Assembly: GCF_051200825.1 (NCBI RefSeq)
Contig: NZ_CP195158.1
Span: forward strand, 124,001 to 188,000
Length of the DNA: 64,000 nt
DNA from: Formosa sp030427735
GTDB taxonomy: Bacteria > Bacteroidota > Bacteroidia > Flavobacteriales > Flavobacteriaceae
Reading direction: 5' to 3'
Part shown: positions 51,130 through 60,569 of the stretch, piece by piece
How the letters are laid out: each line of letters opens with the position of its first letter
How positions within the stretch are numbered: position 1 is the stretch's first letter
Translations under genes and position numbers: made by a program
The notes under the pieces: model-generated
Told to the model about the DNA's origin: nothing
What the model saw: only the letters and a program-made list of their open reading frames with translations
Databases searched by the model: none

Positions 51130-52035
51130 TTAAAAGAAAAGTTCTTGAGCCAGTCTAAACGTATTGGCATGTGCCTCAATAATGGTTTTTAATTCTGGCG
51201 AATACCCACCTCCCATACTGCACATAACAGGAATGTTATTTGTTTTACAAGTTTCTAACACCATTTTATCTCTAGCTTTACAGCCTAAAAGTGTTAAACC
51301 CAATTTGCCTAATTTATCCGTTGCTAAAACATCTACCCCCGACAGGTAAAATATAAAATCGGGCTGCACCTGATCTATCAATTGGGCTAAGGTGTTTTTA
51401 AGAATGCTTAAATACGAGGTATCGTTGGTGTTATTTTCTAAAGCGATATCTAGATTGCTGTGTTCCTTTTTAAACGGATAGTTGTTTTTACCATGCATAG
51501 AAAAGGTAAAGACGCGCGGCTCGTTTTTAAAAATTTCAGCGGTGCCATTGCCTTGATGCACATCTAAATCTATAATTAAAATTTGAGAGGCTTTACCTGT
51601 ATCGAGTAAAAATTTAGCCGCAATGGCTTGGTCGTTTAGCAAGCAAAACGCTTCGCCATGTGTGGTGTATGCATGGTGCGTGCCGCCTGCAATATTCATA
51701 GCTATACCATATTTTAGAGCGTGTTTACAGGCTGTAATGGTACCGTCGGCAATTATAATTTCACGCTTCACTAAGGTTCTGCTTAATGGAAATCCTATTT
51801 TTCGTATTGTTTTTTGATCTAAAGTCAAGTTAAGTAAATCGTAAAAATAATTGGCGTCATGAACTTGTAAAATAGTATTGTGATTTTGAATGTATTCAGG
51901 TGTGAAAAAATGACTAGAAGTACAGGTGCCTTCATATATTAATTGTTCTGGAAGCAGATCGTATTTTTCCATAGGAAACCGATGCCCTTCGGGTAACGGA
52001 TGGTTGTATAATGGATGATACGCAATTTTTAGCAT
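51130..52035 (-). CDS. Histone deacetylase-family (AcuC/acetylpolyamine-type) amidohydrolase
   Basis: A 301-residue zinc amidohydrolase. The catalytic core is visible: NIAGGTHHAYTTHGEAFC with the paired histidines, LIIDLDVHQGNGTAEIF with the zinc-binding Asp and His, and CSMGGGYSPEL near the C-terminus. Bacterial members remove acetyl or related groups from proteins (AcuC) or from polyamines; the short length and lack of long insertions fit the class IV-like branch common in Bacteroidota. No acetyl-CoA synthetase gene is adjacent. Single gene on the minus strand. Confidence 0.9.
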   Translation of the reverse strand: MLKIAYHPLYNHPLPEGHRFPMEKYDLLPEQLIYEGTCTSSHFFTPEYIQNHNTILQVHDANYFYDLLNLTLDQKTIRKIGFPLSRTLVKREIIIADGTITACKHALKYGIAMNIAGGTHHAYTTHGEAFCLLNDQAIAAKFLLDTGKASQILIIDLDVHQGNGTAEIFKNEPRVFTFSMHGKNNYPFKKEHSNLDIALENNTNDTSYLSILKNTLAQLIDQVQPDFIFYLSGVDVLATDKLGKLGLTLLGCKARDKMVLETCKTNNIPVMCSMGGGYSPELKTIIEAHANTFRLAQELFF

Positions 52036-52152
52036 GCTATTTAAAGGGTGTTCGGATGAATTTTTTTAACTTAACTTAGTTACTTTGTCTTTAACGGCGT
52101 TTTGTTAGGTTGAGCGCCATTGAAATCCTTTACAGGTTGAAACTTTTTATTA

Positions 52153-52176
52153 TTCTCGACTGCGCTCGAATTGACA
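52153..52176. repeat. Short palindromic intergenic repeat, simple form
   Basis: TCTCGACTGCGCTCGAATTG contains the inverted repeat TCGA-CTGCGC-TCGA and sits in the gap between the deacetylase and tex genes. The same scaffold (minus strand TGTCANNTCGAGC...GCAGTCGAGA) recurs inside metG at 57496-57544 with an extra nested palindrome. It looks like a member of a dispersed repeat family. Confidence 0.65.
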
Positions 52177-52197
52177 ATCTTTTAAATTGAACTTTAA

Positions 52198-54324
52198 TTA
52201 TTTATGAAGCTTTAATTGGATGCGTTTCCTCGCCACATCCACCTCCAACACTTTTACGATAATTTGCTGATGCAAACTCACATGTTCGCTAACATCGCTA
52301 ACAAAACTATCGGATAAATTAGAGACATGAATTAAACCGCTTTCTTTTATACCGATATCTACAAAACAGCCAAAATTGGTAATGTTATTTACAATACCCG
52401 GTAGTAATTGACCTTCGTTTAAATCGTTAATCGTTTTAATATTTTGATTAAAAGTGAAAACTTTGGCTTGTTCGCGTATGTCTAAACCAGGTTTTTCCAA
52501 TTCTTTAATGATGTCTTCCAGGGTTGGTAAACCTACTGTTTCCGAACAATAGGTTTTTAGGTTGATAGTTTTTAAAACGGAACTGTTGCCTATAAGGGCA
52601 TCGACAGTTTTACCCGTATCTTTCGCCATTTGTTTAACAATGGCGTAGCGTTCTGGGTGTACAGCCGAATCGTCTAAAGGGTTTTTCGGGTCTTTAATGC
52701 GGAGGAATGCCGCACTCTGTTCAAAAGCCTTGTCGCCTAAACGGGGCACTTGCTTAATTTCCGATCGCGATGTAAATGGCCCTTGTTTGGAACGGTGGTT
52801 TACAATGTTTTCGGCGAGTTTAGGGCCTATTCCCGACACGTAACTTAAAAGCGATGTACTAGCAGTATTGATGTTTACACCCACGGCATTCACGCAATTT
52901 TCGACTACCAAATCTAAAGATTGTTTGAGTTTGGTTTGATCGACATCGTGCTGGTATTGCCCAACGCCAATCGATTTAGCATCGATTTTCACCAATTCTG
53001 CCAATGGATCTTGAAGACGACGCCCAATAGACACCGAACCTCTAACGGTAACATCGTAATTTGGGAATTCATCGCGAGCAATTTTTGATGCCGAATAAAT
53101 AGATGCACCAGCTTCGCTAACTACAAATACTTGTACATCGGTTTTAAAACGTATTTTTCTAATAAGTTGTTCGGTTTCGCGCGACGCCGTACCGTTGCCA
53201 ATAGCAATAGCTTCAATTTTATAAGCTTCAACCAGCGAACTGATTTTTTTAATGGCTCCTGTAGTGTCGTTTTTTGGTGGATGCGGATATATGGTTTCAT
53301 TGTATTTTAAATCGCCTTGGGCATCTAGACATACAATTTTACAACCTGTTCTAAAACCGGGATCTATGGCTAACACGCGTTTTTCGCCTAATGGCGACCC
53401 TAAAAGCAACTGTTTTAAGTTTTTGGCAAAAACAGTTATAGCCGATTCGTCGGCTTTTTCTTTGGCTAATTGTAACGCCTCATTGCTTAAAGCTGGTAGC
53501 AATAAACGTTTGTAAGCATCTTTTATGGCCAGTTGTATCTGTTGGGCACTTTCTGAATTAGACCTAATAATTCTACTTTCTATTTTAGTTAAAACGGCTT
53601 CGTCGTCCAATTCAATTTTTAAACGGATGTATCCTTCACTTTCTGCTCTTAAAATGGCGAGTAGTCGGTGCGATGGGATGCGGCTTAAGTTTTCGGACCA
53701 ATCGAAATAATCTCTGAATTTCTGTGCTTTTTCATCATCGGCTTTTGTTTTTACAACTTTAGTGCTAATGTTCGCAAACCGCTGCAATTGGTAACGTATG
53801 TTGTTTCGCACATCGCTACGTTCGTTAACCCATTCGGCAATGATGTGTCTGGCGCCTTCTAAAGCGGCATCGACCGTGTCTATTTCCCCTTTTACATAAT
53901 TATAAGCAGCAGATTCCAAATCTCTTGCATTTTGGCTCATGATAATTTTCGCCAAAGGTTCCAGACCAGCTTGTCGTGCTTTTTCTGCTTTGGTTTTTCT
54001 ACTCTTTTTGAAGGGTAAGTACAAGTCTTCTAAACTAATTAGATCTGTAGTTGCTTCAATCTTTGCCTGTAGTTCTGTGCTTAAAACTTCTTGTTCTTCT
54101 AGCGCTTTTAAAATGGTTTGTTTACGCTTTTCTAAAGTTTCAAAAGCATCTTTATGTTTTAAAATTTCGGCAATTTGGACTTCATCTAAATTTCCTGTTA
54201 ATTCTTTACGATACCTAGAAATGAAGGGAATGGTACAGTCTTCGTTTAATAGTTTTAGGGTATTTTGGACACTACTTTCATTTAATTGTGTAGATGTAGT
54301 TATATATTGAATTATTGATGTCAT
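52198..54324 (-). CDS. tex: RNA-binding transcription accessory protein Tex
   Basis: A 708-residue nucleic-acid-binding protein related to eukaryotic Spt6. Domains in order: N-terminal helical region (CTIPFISRYRKELTGNLDE), a YqgF/RuvC-like domain (VLAIDPGFRTGCKIVCLDAQ), helix-hairpin-helix motifs (LLSYVSGIGPKLAENIVNHR), and a C-terminal S1 domain (about residues 637-707; LPGIVNNITNFGCFVDIGIKE). All are complete. Tex affects transcription and expression of virulence or stress genes in other bacteria; its precise role here is unknown. Single gene. Confidence 0.95.
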   Translation of the reverse strand: MTSIIQYITTSTQLNESSVQNTLKLLNEDCTIPFISRYRKELTGNLDEVQIAEILKHKDAFETLEKRKQTILKALEEQEVLSTELQAKIEATTDLISLEDLYLPFKKSRKTKAEKARQAGLEPLAKIIMSQNARDLESAAYNYVKGEIDTVDAALEGARHIIAEWVNERSDVRNNIRYQLQRFANISTKVVKTKADDEKAQKFRDYFDWSENLSRIPSHRLLAILRAESEGYIRLKIELDDEAVLTKIESRIIRSNSESAQQIQLAIKDAYKRLLLPALSNEALQLAKEKADESAITVFAKNLKQLLLGSPLGEKRVLAIDPGFRTGCKIVCLDAQGDLKYNETIYPHPPKNDTTGAIKKISSLVEAYKIEAIAIGNGTASRETEQLIRKIRFKTDVQVFVVSEAGASIYSASKIARDEFPNYDVTVRGSVSIGRRLQDPLAELVKIDAKSIGVGQYQHDVDQTKLKQSLDLVVENCVNAVGVNINTASTSLLSYVSGIGPKLAENIVNHRSKQGPFTSRSEIKQVPRLGDKAFEQSAAFLRIKDPKNPLDDSAVHPERYAIVKQMAKDTGKTVDALIGNSSVLKTINLKTYCSETVGLPTLEDIIKELEKPGLDIREQAKVFTFNQNIKTINDLNEGQLLPGIVNNITNFGCFVDIGIKESGLIHVSNLSDSFVSDVSEHVSLHQQIIVKVLEVDVARKRIQLKLHK

Positions 54325-54404
54325 TAGGATAGGATATTATAGAAAAAATCTCGCTTTCAAAGGTAACATGGAAAAAGAGATGTAAACAAATAAAATAATT
54401 GTTA

Positions 54405-55988
54405 TTAATTTACAATGTGGTTTTCTTTACCAGATGTAGCAGGTTTAAATTGTCTTAAAATGTATGTTTTAGATTTGATATGGTATTCTCCAAAAATTAA
54501 ATAACTTTTGTATTTAAAAATGGTTTCAGCATCTTTATTAAATCCGTTAATAATAAGGTTGTTTTTATCGCTGAATATGTCACTGCCAGGTTGGTTTTTA
54601 GGAATTTTGTATTGGTTTATATACTCTTTTCGATTTTCGGTGTAATCCTTCACCAAATCGAAAATGTTTTTACTTATTTCTCCTTTTATATGATTGAAAT
54701 CTTTATCGAAAAGCGATTTTACGTACACCGATCGAGTTCCGTTATAATTGTAATAAGCAAATAGCGTAGGGTTAAAAAACATGTTTACAGAGCCTAAAGA
54801 TGCTATTGGTATGGCGCCGAAATTTCCCATGGGCGTTAGCATTGGGCTAGTAGTTTTCATTTCTTTTTTACTACCAATCGTAATTTCGTATTGGTCTTGT
54901 GGTTTGTATACCGAAATGCCTAAATCTGCTAATCTTAGTTTTCTTAAAAGTTTTTGAGTACTTTCTAGTTCTCTATACTTATCGTAAACGCCACCTTCTT
55001 GGACAATACTAGTGTTTTTGAAGGTAATAGAGTCGTTTTTGTTTATACGAATTTGTTTAATTACTTCGTTAGAATGATAATTTGTGGCTTGGAAACCCAA
55101 GGAGTCTTTAGAAACTTCTAAGGTATATAGGGCATCTTTACCAAGAAAGCTGTTACTCTTTTTTGTAGGCTGGTCGATTTCTAAAACATTTTTAGAATGT
55201 GTTTTAAAGGTGTAACTAAAATCTTCCGGATGTATCGTTATAATTTGAATAAGGTCCTTGTTGATATCAAACGTGAAAACAATTTTATGATCTCTAACAT
55301 ATATTTTTTTTTCTTCAGATACGACTTCCACCGTGTTGGGTAAATCGTAATCTATTTTGGGTGTGTCAGCTTCTGTAATCGTGCCACTACTTGTTACTTT
55401 AAATAGGGTATAGAGTTTGGTTTTACCACCTTTGCGGTCGATGAAATGTTCATCTGAAAAATCTATTTGGTTTGATTTTGGAGGATTTAAACCATCTAAT
55501 TTATAAAATTTTAAACTGTTACTATCTCGAGCGATTGCTATTAAATAACAAATGTTGTTAATTGTAACGGTTTGAATAAATTTTTCTTGAGGATTGTCAA
55601 GCTCAAATTCTTTTAATTCTGAAGTACCCGTATTAAAAGAAAAATTTACTGTTGCAAATTTCGTTTTATTGGTATTCGTTAAAATAATGTCGTAGTTAAA
55701 TTTATCTATGATACCATAGCCAATTAAAGTTTTATACTTTCTTCTTCGATCTTCTGAGCTTAAACTTTTTTCTATTTCGAAATTTTCATTTAGTAAATAG
55801 CCGTATACGTTTTTAGAATTTAACACGAAAAAACATAAATCGTTGTTTCGTTGGTTAATAACAGGAATAACTTCTTTGATAGATAAGTTGGTGTCGTCTA
55901 CTTTGTTTTTAAAGGTTGCTAATACGTCTTGCGCAAATAGATTAGAGGCAAAACAGTAAATACATAATAAGGCTGTAAGTCTTTTCAT
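54405..55988 (-). CDS. Exported protein of unknown function, 527 residues
   Basis: The protein has a clear signal peptide (LTALLCIYCFASNLFAQ, cleavage after residue 19-20) and a long beta-rich body with no cysteines of note and no recognisable catalytic motif. Repeated segments such as YDIILTNTNKTKF, CYLIAIARDSNSLKFYKLDG and IVFTFDINKDLIQIITIHPED suggest a propeller-like arrangement of blades. There is no T9SS domain and no lipobox, so it is probably periplasmic. The position between tex and the NlpE/META lipoprotein gene gives no functional hint. Confidence 0.75.
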   Translation of the reverse strand: MKRLTALLCIYCFASNLFAQDVLATFKNKVDDTNLSIKEVIPVINQRNNDLCFFVLNSKNVYGYLLNENFEIEKSLSSEDRRRKYKTLIGYGIIDKFNYDIILTNTNKTKFATVNFSFNTGTSELKEFELDNPQEKFIQTVTINNICYLIAIARDSNSLKFYKLDGLNPPKSNQIDFSDEHFIDRKGGKTKLYTLFKVTSSGTITEADTPKIDYDLPNTVEVVSEEKKIYVRDHKIVFTFDINKDLIQIITIHPEDFSYTFKTHSKNVLEIDQPTKKSNSFLGKDALYTLEVSKDSLGFQATNYHSNEVIKQIRINKNDSITFKNTSIVQEGGVYDKYRELESTQKLLRKLRLADLGISVYKPQDQYEITIGSKKEMKTTSPMLTPMGNFGAIPIASLGSVNMFFNPTLFAYYNYNGTRSVYVKSLFDKDFNHIKGEISKNIFDLVKDYTENRKEYINQYKIPKNQPGSDIFSDKNNLIINGFNKDAETIFKYKSYLIFGEYHIKSKTYILRQFKPATSGKENHIVN

Positions 55989-56134
55989 ATGAGGTTAAGT
56001 TTTTTTAGGCGATGCAAAGTAATATATTTTAGTAAAAAAATAGCGCTTTCCGTGAAGGAAGCTTATGGTTTAATTTACACTATTTCTATTTTTGTAAGAG
56101 ACGTTGTACTTATAAAAAAGAGAATAATAAAGAA

Positions 56135-56173
56135 ATAAAAAAAGACCTCCCAATATAAGATTGTGAGGTCTTT
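56135..56173 (-). terminator. Terminator of the NlpE/META lipoprotein gene
   Basis: AAAGACCTC and GAGGTCTTT (56141-56149 and 56165-56173) plus an inner CAAT/ATTG pair form the stem with one mismatch. On the minus strand a long T-rich run follows. Confidence 0.72.
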
Positions 56174-56198
56174 AATAATTGATTTAGGGCAAAAAGAT

Positions 56199-56969
56199 TT
56201 AGTTGCTTAATAAATAATCAACTTTAAATTTTGCTAAAGTAGCCATTCTGCCTTTGTTAATATTTAGAACGCCATTTACCACAGAATAATTGTCTGCCAT
56301 TTCTAAAACTTTCATAAATTGATTTTCGACAGTCATGTCTGGGCATGCCATCATGGTGTGCATCATTTTAGAAAATTTTATACGGTTGCCTTCTAGTAAT
56401 TCGTATTCGCCACCAAAACCGTTGCAACTGGTATTACCACTTACTCGGTTGTCGGTACCGCTTAACAATAAAAACGGTTGTTTAGAAACGTTGGCTATCG
56501 GTTTACCGTTAAGTTCTACTAATTTCCAAGGCGTGTCTATAAGCATGTTTTCGGGTTGTTGTTTTAAAACGTATTTATCGGCTAAATCGCCAGTTATTTT
56601 TTTACCATTTAGGTCTAGATGTGTTAACGTGCCTTCGCCAACAAAATAAGCCTGCGTGTTACCATTGGCTTTTAAAGTTACGGTGTTTCCTGCTGCATTC
56701 CAAGAGAATGTTCCGGTTTCGCTAGTTGCATCAACAGGGCGTTCTAGATATTTGGTTTGTTTTGTATACGTTAAATCGTTGTTTAGGATAATTACCGTTT
56801 TAATACCCGGGCAATCGGCGCAAGGCGTCGTGCCAACATAGATGCCATTCCAATCTAAACTGGTTTGACTGGTATCGCCAACAGGTGTGTCGGTAGATGT
56901 TTCTGAAGTTGATTTACAACTGATAATCGTAATAGCTAGGACTAAAAAGAGTGAAATGTTCTTCATCAT
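56199..56969 (-). CDS. NlpE-like and META-domain lipoprotein
   Basis: A 256-residue lipoprotein (signal ending IISC, lipidated Cys18). An NlpE N-terminal domain (about residues 40-120) has the CxxC motif CADCPG in GIYVGTTPCADCPGIKT. A META/HslJ domain follows (about 145-250; TPWKLVELNGKPI, SGNTSCNGFGGEYE, MMACPDMTVENQFMKVL). In enterics NlpE senses envelope and copper stress and HslJ is heat-inducible; this fusion is common in Bacteroidota and its role is probably envelope-stress related, by inference. It ends 23 bases after metG starts the same-strand unit, with its own terminator downstream. Confidence 0.87.
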   Translation of the reverse strand: MMKNISLFLVLAITIISCKSTSETSTDTPVGDTSQTSLDWNGIYVGTTPCADCPGIKTVIILNNDLTYTKQTKYLERPVDATSETGTFSWNAAGNTVTLKANGNTQAYFVGEGTLTHLDLNGKKITGDLADKYVLKQQPENMLIDTPWKLVELNGKPIANVSKQPFLLLSGTDNRVSGNTSCNGFGGEYELLEGNRIKFSKMMHTMMACPDMTVENQFMKVLEMADNYSVVNGVLNINKGRMATLAKFKVDYLLSN

Positions 56970-56992
56970 AATAGTTTCTGTTTTAAGTTTGT

Positions 56993-59074
56993 TTAACTGA
57001 TCTGCAAACCGTTGCTAACCCCTTTTTCATCAGGATTAACAAATACTAATTTGCCGTCGGCGGTTTCGGTCATTAAAATCATACCTTGGCTCTCTACACC
57101 TCGTAATGCTCTTGGTGCTAAATTCACTAAAACCGTAACGCGTTTACCGACAACTTCTTCCGGTGTAAAACTTTCGGCAATACCAGAAACGATGGTTCTA
57201 ACATCCAAGCCGGTATCGACTTTTAAAACCAATAATTTCTTTGCTTTTGGCATTTTTTCAGCTTCTAAAATGGTACCAACACGCATGTCTAATTTGGTGA
57301 AATCGTCGAAAGTGATGGTGTCTTTTTGAGGCTCCACAGTTTTATTTGCTGCTTCGTTGGCTTTCTTACTAGCTTCCAATTTATCCAATTGTTGCTGAAT
57401 GGTTTCATCTTCAATTTTGCTGAATAACAATTCGGCTTTACCTATTTGGTGATTGGCAGGAAGTAAAATATCTTGAGTTGAAATGCTATCCCAAGACATC
57501 TCGACTGCGCCTGTCTGTCCGCCAGGCAGGCTCGATGTGACATTCAACATTGTTTTTAGTTTCGCTGAAGTAAACGGTAAAAACGGTTCGCTTAAAGTAG
57601 CTAAACCAGCTGCAATTTGCAAAGCAACAAACATGATGGTTTGCGTACGCGCTTCGTCTTCCTTAATGACTTTCCACGGCTCTTCATCGGCCAAATATTT
57701 GTTTCCTAAGCGTGCTAAATTCATTAATTCCTGACTCGCTTCGCGGAAGCGGTAACGTTCAATTGAACTAGAAATCACAGCTGGATAAGCTTTTAAAGCC
57801 GCTAAAGTTTCTTCGTCTACCGCAGTAAATTCGCTTGGCGTTGGAATTATTCCGTTGTAATATTTGTTAGTCAGTACGACTACTCGGTTAATGAAGTTTC
57901 CAAAAATCGCCACCAATTCGTTGTTGTTTCTGGCTTGGAAATCTTTCCAAGTAAAATCGTTATCCTTAGTTTCTGGCGCGTTGGCCGTTAAAGCATAACG
58001 CAACACATCCTGCTGATTTGGGAAATCTTGTAAATATTCTGGCAACCAAACCGCCCAGTTTTTAGAGGTTGACAACTTGTTACCTTCTAAATTTAAAAAC
58101 TCGTTAGCCGGAACGTTTTCTGGTAAAATATACGAACCTTCCGCTTTTAACATGGCTGGAAAAATAATACAGTGAAACACAATATTATCCTTACCAATAA
58201 AATGAATCAACTTGGTGTCCTTATCTTTCCAATACGGTTCCCAGTCTTTGCCTACACGAGCCGCCCATTCTTTGGTAGACGAAATGTAACCAATTGGCGC
58301 ATCGAACCACACGTAAAGCACTTTGCCTTCGCCACCTTCAACCGGAACGGGAATTCCCCAATCCAAATCGCGGGTTACGGCACGCGGACGTAAACCGTCG
58401 TCGATCCACGATTTTACCTGACCGTAAACATTCGGTTTCCAGTCTTTTTTATGATCTTTTAAAATCCATTCTTTTAAAAAATCTTCGTGTTTGTCCAACG
58501 GTAAAAACCAGTGTTTGGTTTGTTTTAAGGTCGGAGTATTTCCAGTAATAGTGGATTTTGGATTGATAAGATCCGTTGCGTTTAAACTGGTACCACACTT
58601 CTCGCACTGGTCGCCATAAGCTTCCTCGTTACCACATTTTGGACAGGTTCCGGTTACAAACCGATCGGCCAAAAACTGATTGGCTTGTTCGTCGTAAAGT
58701 TGCTCGGTGGTTTCTTCAATAAATTCGTTTTTATCGTATAAAGTCTTGAAGAATTCTGAAGCTGTTTCGTGATGAATTTTAGCTGAAGTACGCGAATAAT
58801 TGTCAAAAGATATACCAAAATCTTCAAAAGAGGTTTTAATTATCGCGTTGTATTTATCGACAATATCTTGTGGGGTTACGCCTTCATTTTTCGCTTTAAT
58901 GGTAATCGGCACACCGTGTTCGTCGCTTCCGCAAATAAACGCTACATCGTTTCCTGTTAAGCGTAAATAACGCGCATAAATATCGGCTGGAACGTAAACG
59001 CCAGCTAAATGACCAATATGTATAGGACCGTTTGTGTACGGTAATGCAGCCGTGATGGTATATCGTTGAGACAT
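56993..59074 (-). CDS. metG: Methionyl-tRNA synthetase
   Basis: Charges tRNA-Met. The 693 residues include the HIGH motif (GPIHIGHLAG, residues about 16-25), a zinc knuckle (CPKCGNEEAYGDQCEKCG), the KMSKS loop variant (LSTSKNWAVW), the anticodon-binding helical domain and a C-terminal EMAP/Trbp111-like tRNA-binding domain (FDDFTKLDMRVGTILEAE). Residues about 511-527 (NVTSSLPGGQTGAVEMS) are encoded by a palindromic repeat inserted in frame between LKTMLN and WDSI, just before the linker to the tRNA-binding domain. The rest is intact, so the enzyme should be functional. Confidence 0.95.
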   Translation of the reverse strand: MSQRYTITAALPYTNGPIHIGHLAGVYVPADIYARYLRLTGNDVAFICGSDEHGVPITIKAKNEGVTPQDIVDKYNAIIKTSFEDFGISFDNYSRTSAKIHHETASEFFKTLYDKNEFIEETTEQLYDEQANQFLADRFVTGTCPKCGNEEAYGDQCEKCGTSLNATDLINPKSTITGNTPTLKQTKHWFLPLDKHEDFLKEWILKDHKKDWKPNVYGQVKSWIDDGLRPRAVTRDLDWGIPVPVEGGEGKVLYVWFDAPIGYISSTKEWAARVGKDWEPYWKDKDTKLIHFIGKDNIVFHCIIFPAMLKAEGSYILPENVPANEFLNLEGNKLSTSKNWAVWLPEYLQDFPNQQDVLRYALTANAPETKDNDFTWKDFQARNNNELVAIFGNFINRVVVLTNKYYNGIIPTPSEFTAVDEETLAALKAYPAVISSSIERYRFREASQELMNLARLGNKYLADEEPWKVIKEDEARTQTIMFVALQIAAGLATLSEPFLPFTSAKLKTMLNVTSSLPGGQTGAVEMSWDSISTQDILLPANHQIGKAELLFSKIEDETIQQQLDKLEASKKANEAANKTVEPQKDTITFDDFTKLDMRVGTILEAEKMPKAKKLLVLKVDTGLDVRTIVSGIAESFTPEEVVGKRVTVLVNLAPRALRGVESQGMILMTETADGKLVFVNPDEKGVSNGLQIS
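57496..57544. repeat. Palindromic repeat element inserted in frame within metG
   Basis: The segment GACATCTCGACTGCGC...GCTCGATGTGAC has outer inverted arms (ACATCTCGA / TCGATGT) like the simple repeat at 52153-52176, plus a nested palindromic core built on CCTGTCTG and CAGGCAGG. It adds about 16 codons to metG (residues 511-527) without stops. The shared scaffold identifies it as another copy of the same repeat family carrying an internal insertion. Confidence 0.7.
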
Positions 59075-59160
59075 GTGTATTTTTGTTTTTTGAAGCTACA
59101 AAAGTACGGAATTACTTATGCATTTAGAAAAAAAATGTACTTTTACAAAAAGCACTTTTT

Positions 59161-60189
59161 ATGCCTTTAAACCGATTTTTTCTACCCTTATTTTTACTTG
59201 TTTTTAGTATTATTGGAGGGCGTGTTAACGCTCAAAACGCAACTGAATCTTTTTTGAATATGACGACTACTACTTACATAAAACCGCCGTACTTAAAAGC
59301 TGGCGATACGGTTGCAATTGTGGCGCCTTCAGGTGTTTTAAAGCATAGATACGATGAGGTTAATAAAGCCAAAGCTTTGCTAGAGCGTTGGGGGTTGCAT
59401 TATGTGGTCGGGCAGCATGTGTTTAGTCAGTATGGACATTTTGCTGGTAGCGACGACGAACGGGCAGCCGATTTTCAATGGGCTTTAGACGACCCCAAAA
59501 TAAAAGCCATTTGGTGTGCCAGAGGTGGTTATGGTACGGTTCGGATTTTGGACAAGTTGGATTACTCCGCTTTTAAAAAACAACCGAAATGGCTGATTGG
59601 CTACTCGGATATTACGGCCTTACACAATCAGATTCACAATTTAGGCTACCAGACCATTCACGGCATGATGTGTACCAGTTTATCGGATAGCGAACAGGAT
59701 ATTGTAGAAACCATAGCAACATTTAAAGCTGCTATTTTTGGAGATGATTTGTCGTATACGCTAGAAGGTTCGCCATATAATAAATCGGGATCGGTAACAG
59801 CACCCATTACGGGCGGTAATTTAACTTTACTGCATACCATGCTGGGTTCAAATACGAGTATTGATACAACTGGTTCTATTCTTTTTATTGAAGAAATTGG
59901 CGAATACGCTTACCATATCGACCGTATGTTACAGAGTTTAAAGCGCGCTGGGTACTTTAAAAACTGTAAAGGTTTGGTTATTGGTGATATTACCAAAGTG
60001 CGCAAAAACACGACCGAATTTGGGCGCACCATCGAAGAAATTATTTTAGATGTGGTTGCCGAATACAATTTTCCTGTAGCGTTTAATATGCCAGCCGGAC
60101 ATGCCAAAGATAATCGCGCTTTAATTTTAGGGCGAACGGTAAAATTAACGGTTGCCAAAGGTGGTTCTACATTGATTTTTGAAGAGTAG
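59161..60189 (+). CDS. LD-carboxypeptidase (muramoyltetrapeptide carboxypeptidase, peptidase S66)
   Basis: Removes the terminal D-residue from murein tetrapeptides in cell-wall recycling. The 342 residues exceed the usual 300-310 because of an N-terminal hydrophobic signal-like segment (FFLPLFLLVFSIIGG ending VNAQ), so export to the periplasm is possible; a shorter start at the internal MTTTTYIK would give a cytoplasmic enzyme. Family motifs: LKAGDTVAIVAPSG, WCARGGYGTVRIL, GYSDITALH with the nucleophile Ser149, and LFIEEIGEYAYHIDRML. Divergent from metG. Confidence 0.9.
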   Translation: MPLNRFFLPLFLLVFSIIGGRVNAQNATESFLNMTTTTYIKPPYLKAGDTVAIVAPSGVLKHRYDEVNKAKALLERWGLHYVVGQHVFSQYGHFAGSDDERAADFQWALDDPKIKAIWCARGGYGTVRILDKLDYSAFKKQPKWLIGYSDITALHNQIHNLGYQTIHGMMCTSLSDSEQDIVETIATFKAAIFGDDLSYTLEGSPYNKSGSVTAPITGGNLTLLHTMLGSNTSIDTTGSILFIEEIGEYAYHIDRMLQSLKRAGYFKNCKGLVIGDITKVRKNTTEFGRTIEEIILDVVAEYNFPVAFNMPAGHAKDNRALILGRTVKLTVAKGGSTLIFEE

Positions 60190-60238
60190 TTATTTTAAGT
60201 TATTCTAAATTTAAACTACTGTTTGTTAGTTGTTTAAA

Positions 60239-60269
60239 TTGTTTCTAAGCAATGCTGTTCGTACTTTTG
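60239..60269 (+). promoter_or_regulatory. Promoter of the Cys-rich small protein gene
   Basis: TTG (60239-60241), a 20-base gap and TACTTTTG (60262-60269) fit the phylum's promoter form exactly, 26 bases before the start codon. Confidence 0.62.
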
Positions 60270-60295
60270 CTTAGTAACATTTAATACTTAATATT

Positions 60296-60541
60296 ATGGC
60301 AATTCGATTATCTAATAACTGCGACCATTGTGCTAATATGGAGGCAGGTCATACTTGTGCAGTACACCACGTAAAAGTGAATAAAGACTATACCTGTGAT
60401 TCTTTCGATATGAAACTGGCTTTAAAAGACGATACCAGTTGTGCGACTTGTTTGCGTTTTTCAACAACAAGTTGTCCTAACCCAACAAAGGCGGCACCAG
60501 ATATGTTGTGTTCACATTGGGGACCTAAAAATATTGCTTAA
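60296..60541 (+). CDS. Small cysteine-rich protein, 81 residues, probable metal binding
   Basis: The protein has eight cysteines in short spacings (NNCDHCANM, HTCAVHHV, YTCDSFD, TSCATCLRF, TSCPNP, MLCSHWG) with several histidines, a pattern suited to zinc or iron-sulphur binding. No signal peptide, no family recognised, although I believe similar small proteins occur in Flavobacteria. It has its own well-formed promoter and terminator, so it is a monocistronic and probably well-expressed gene. Start ATG 60296. Confidence 0.72.
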   Translation: MAIRLSNNCDHCANMEAGHTCAVHHVKVNKDYTCDSFDMKLALKDDTSCATCLRFSTTSCPNPTKAAPDMLCSHWGPKNIA

Positions 60542-60569
60542 TTTGCATAGACTCTAATATTATTTTTTG

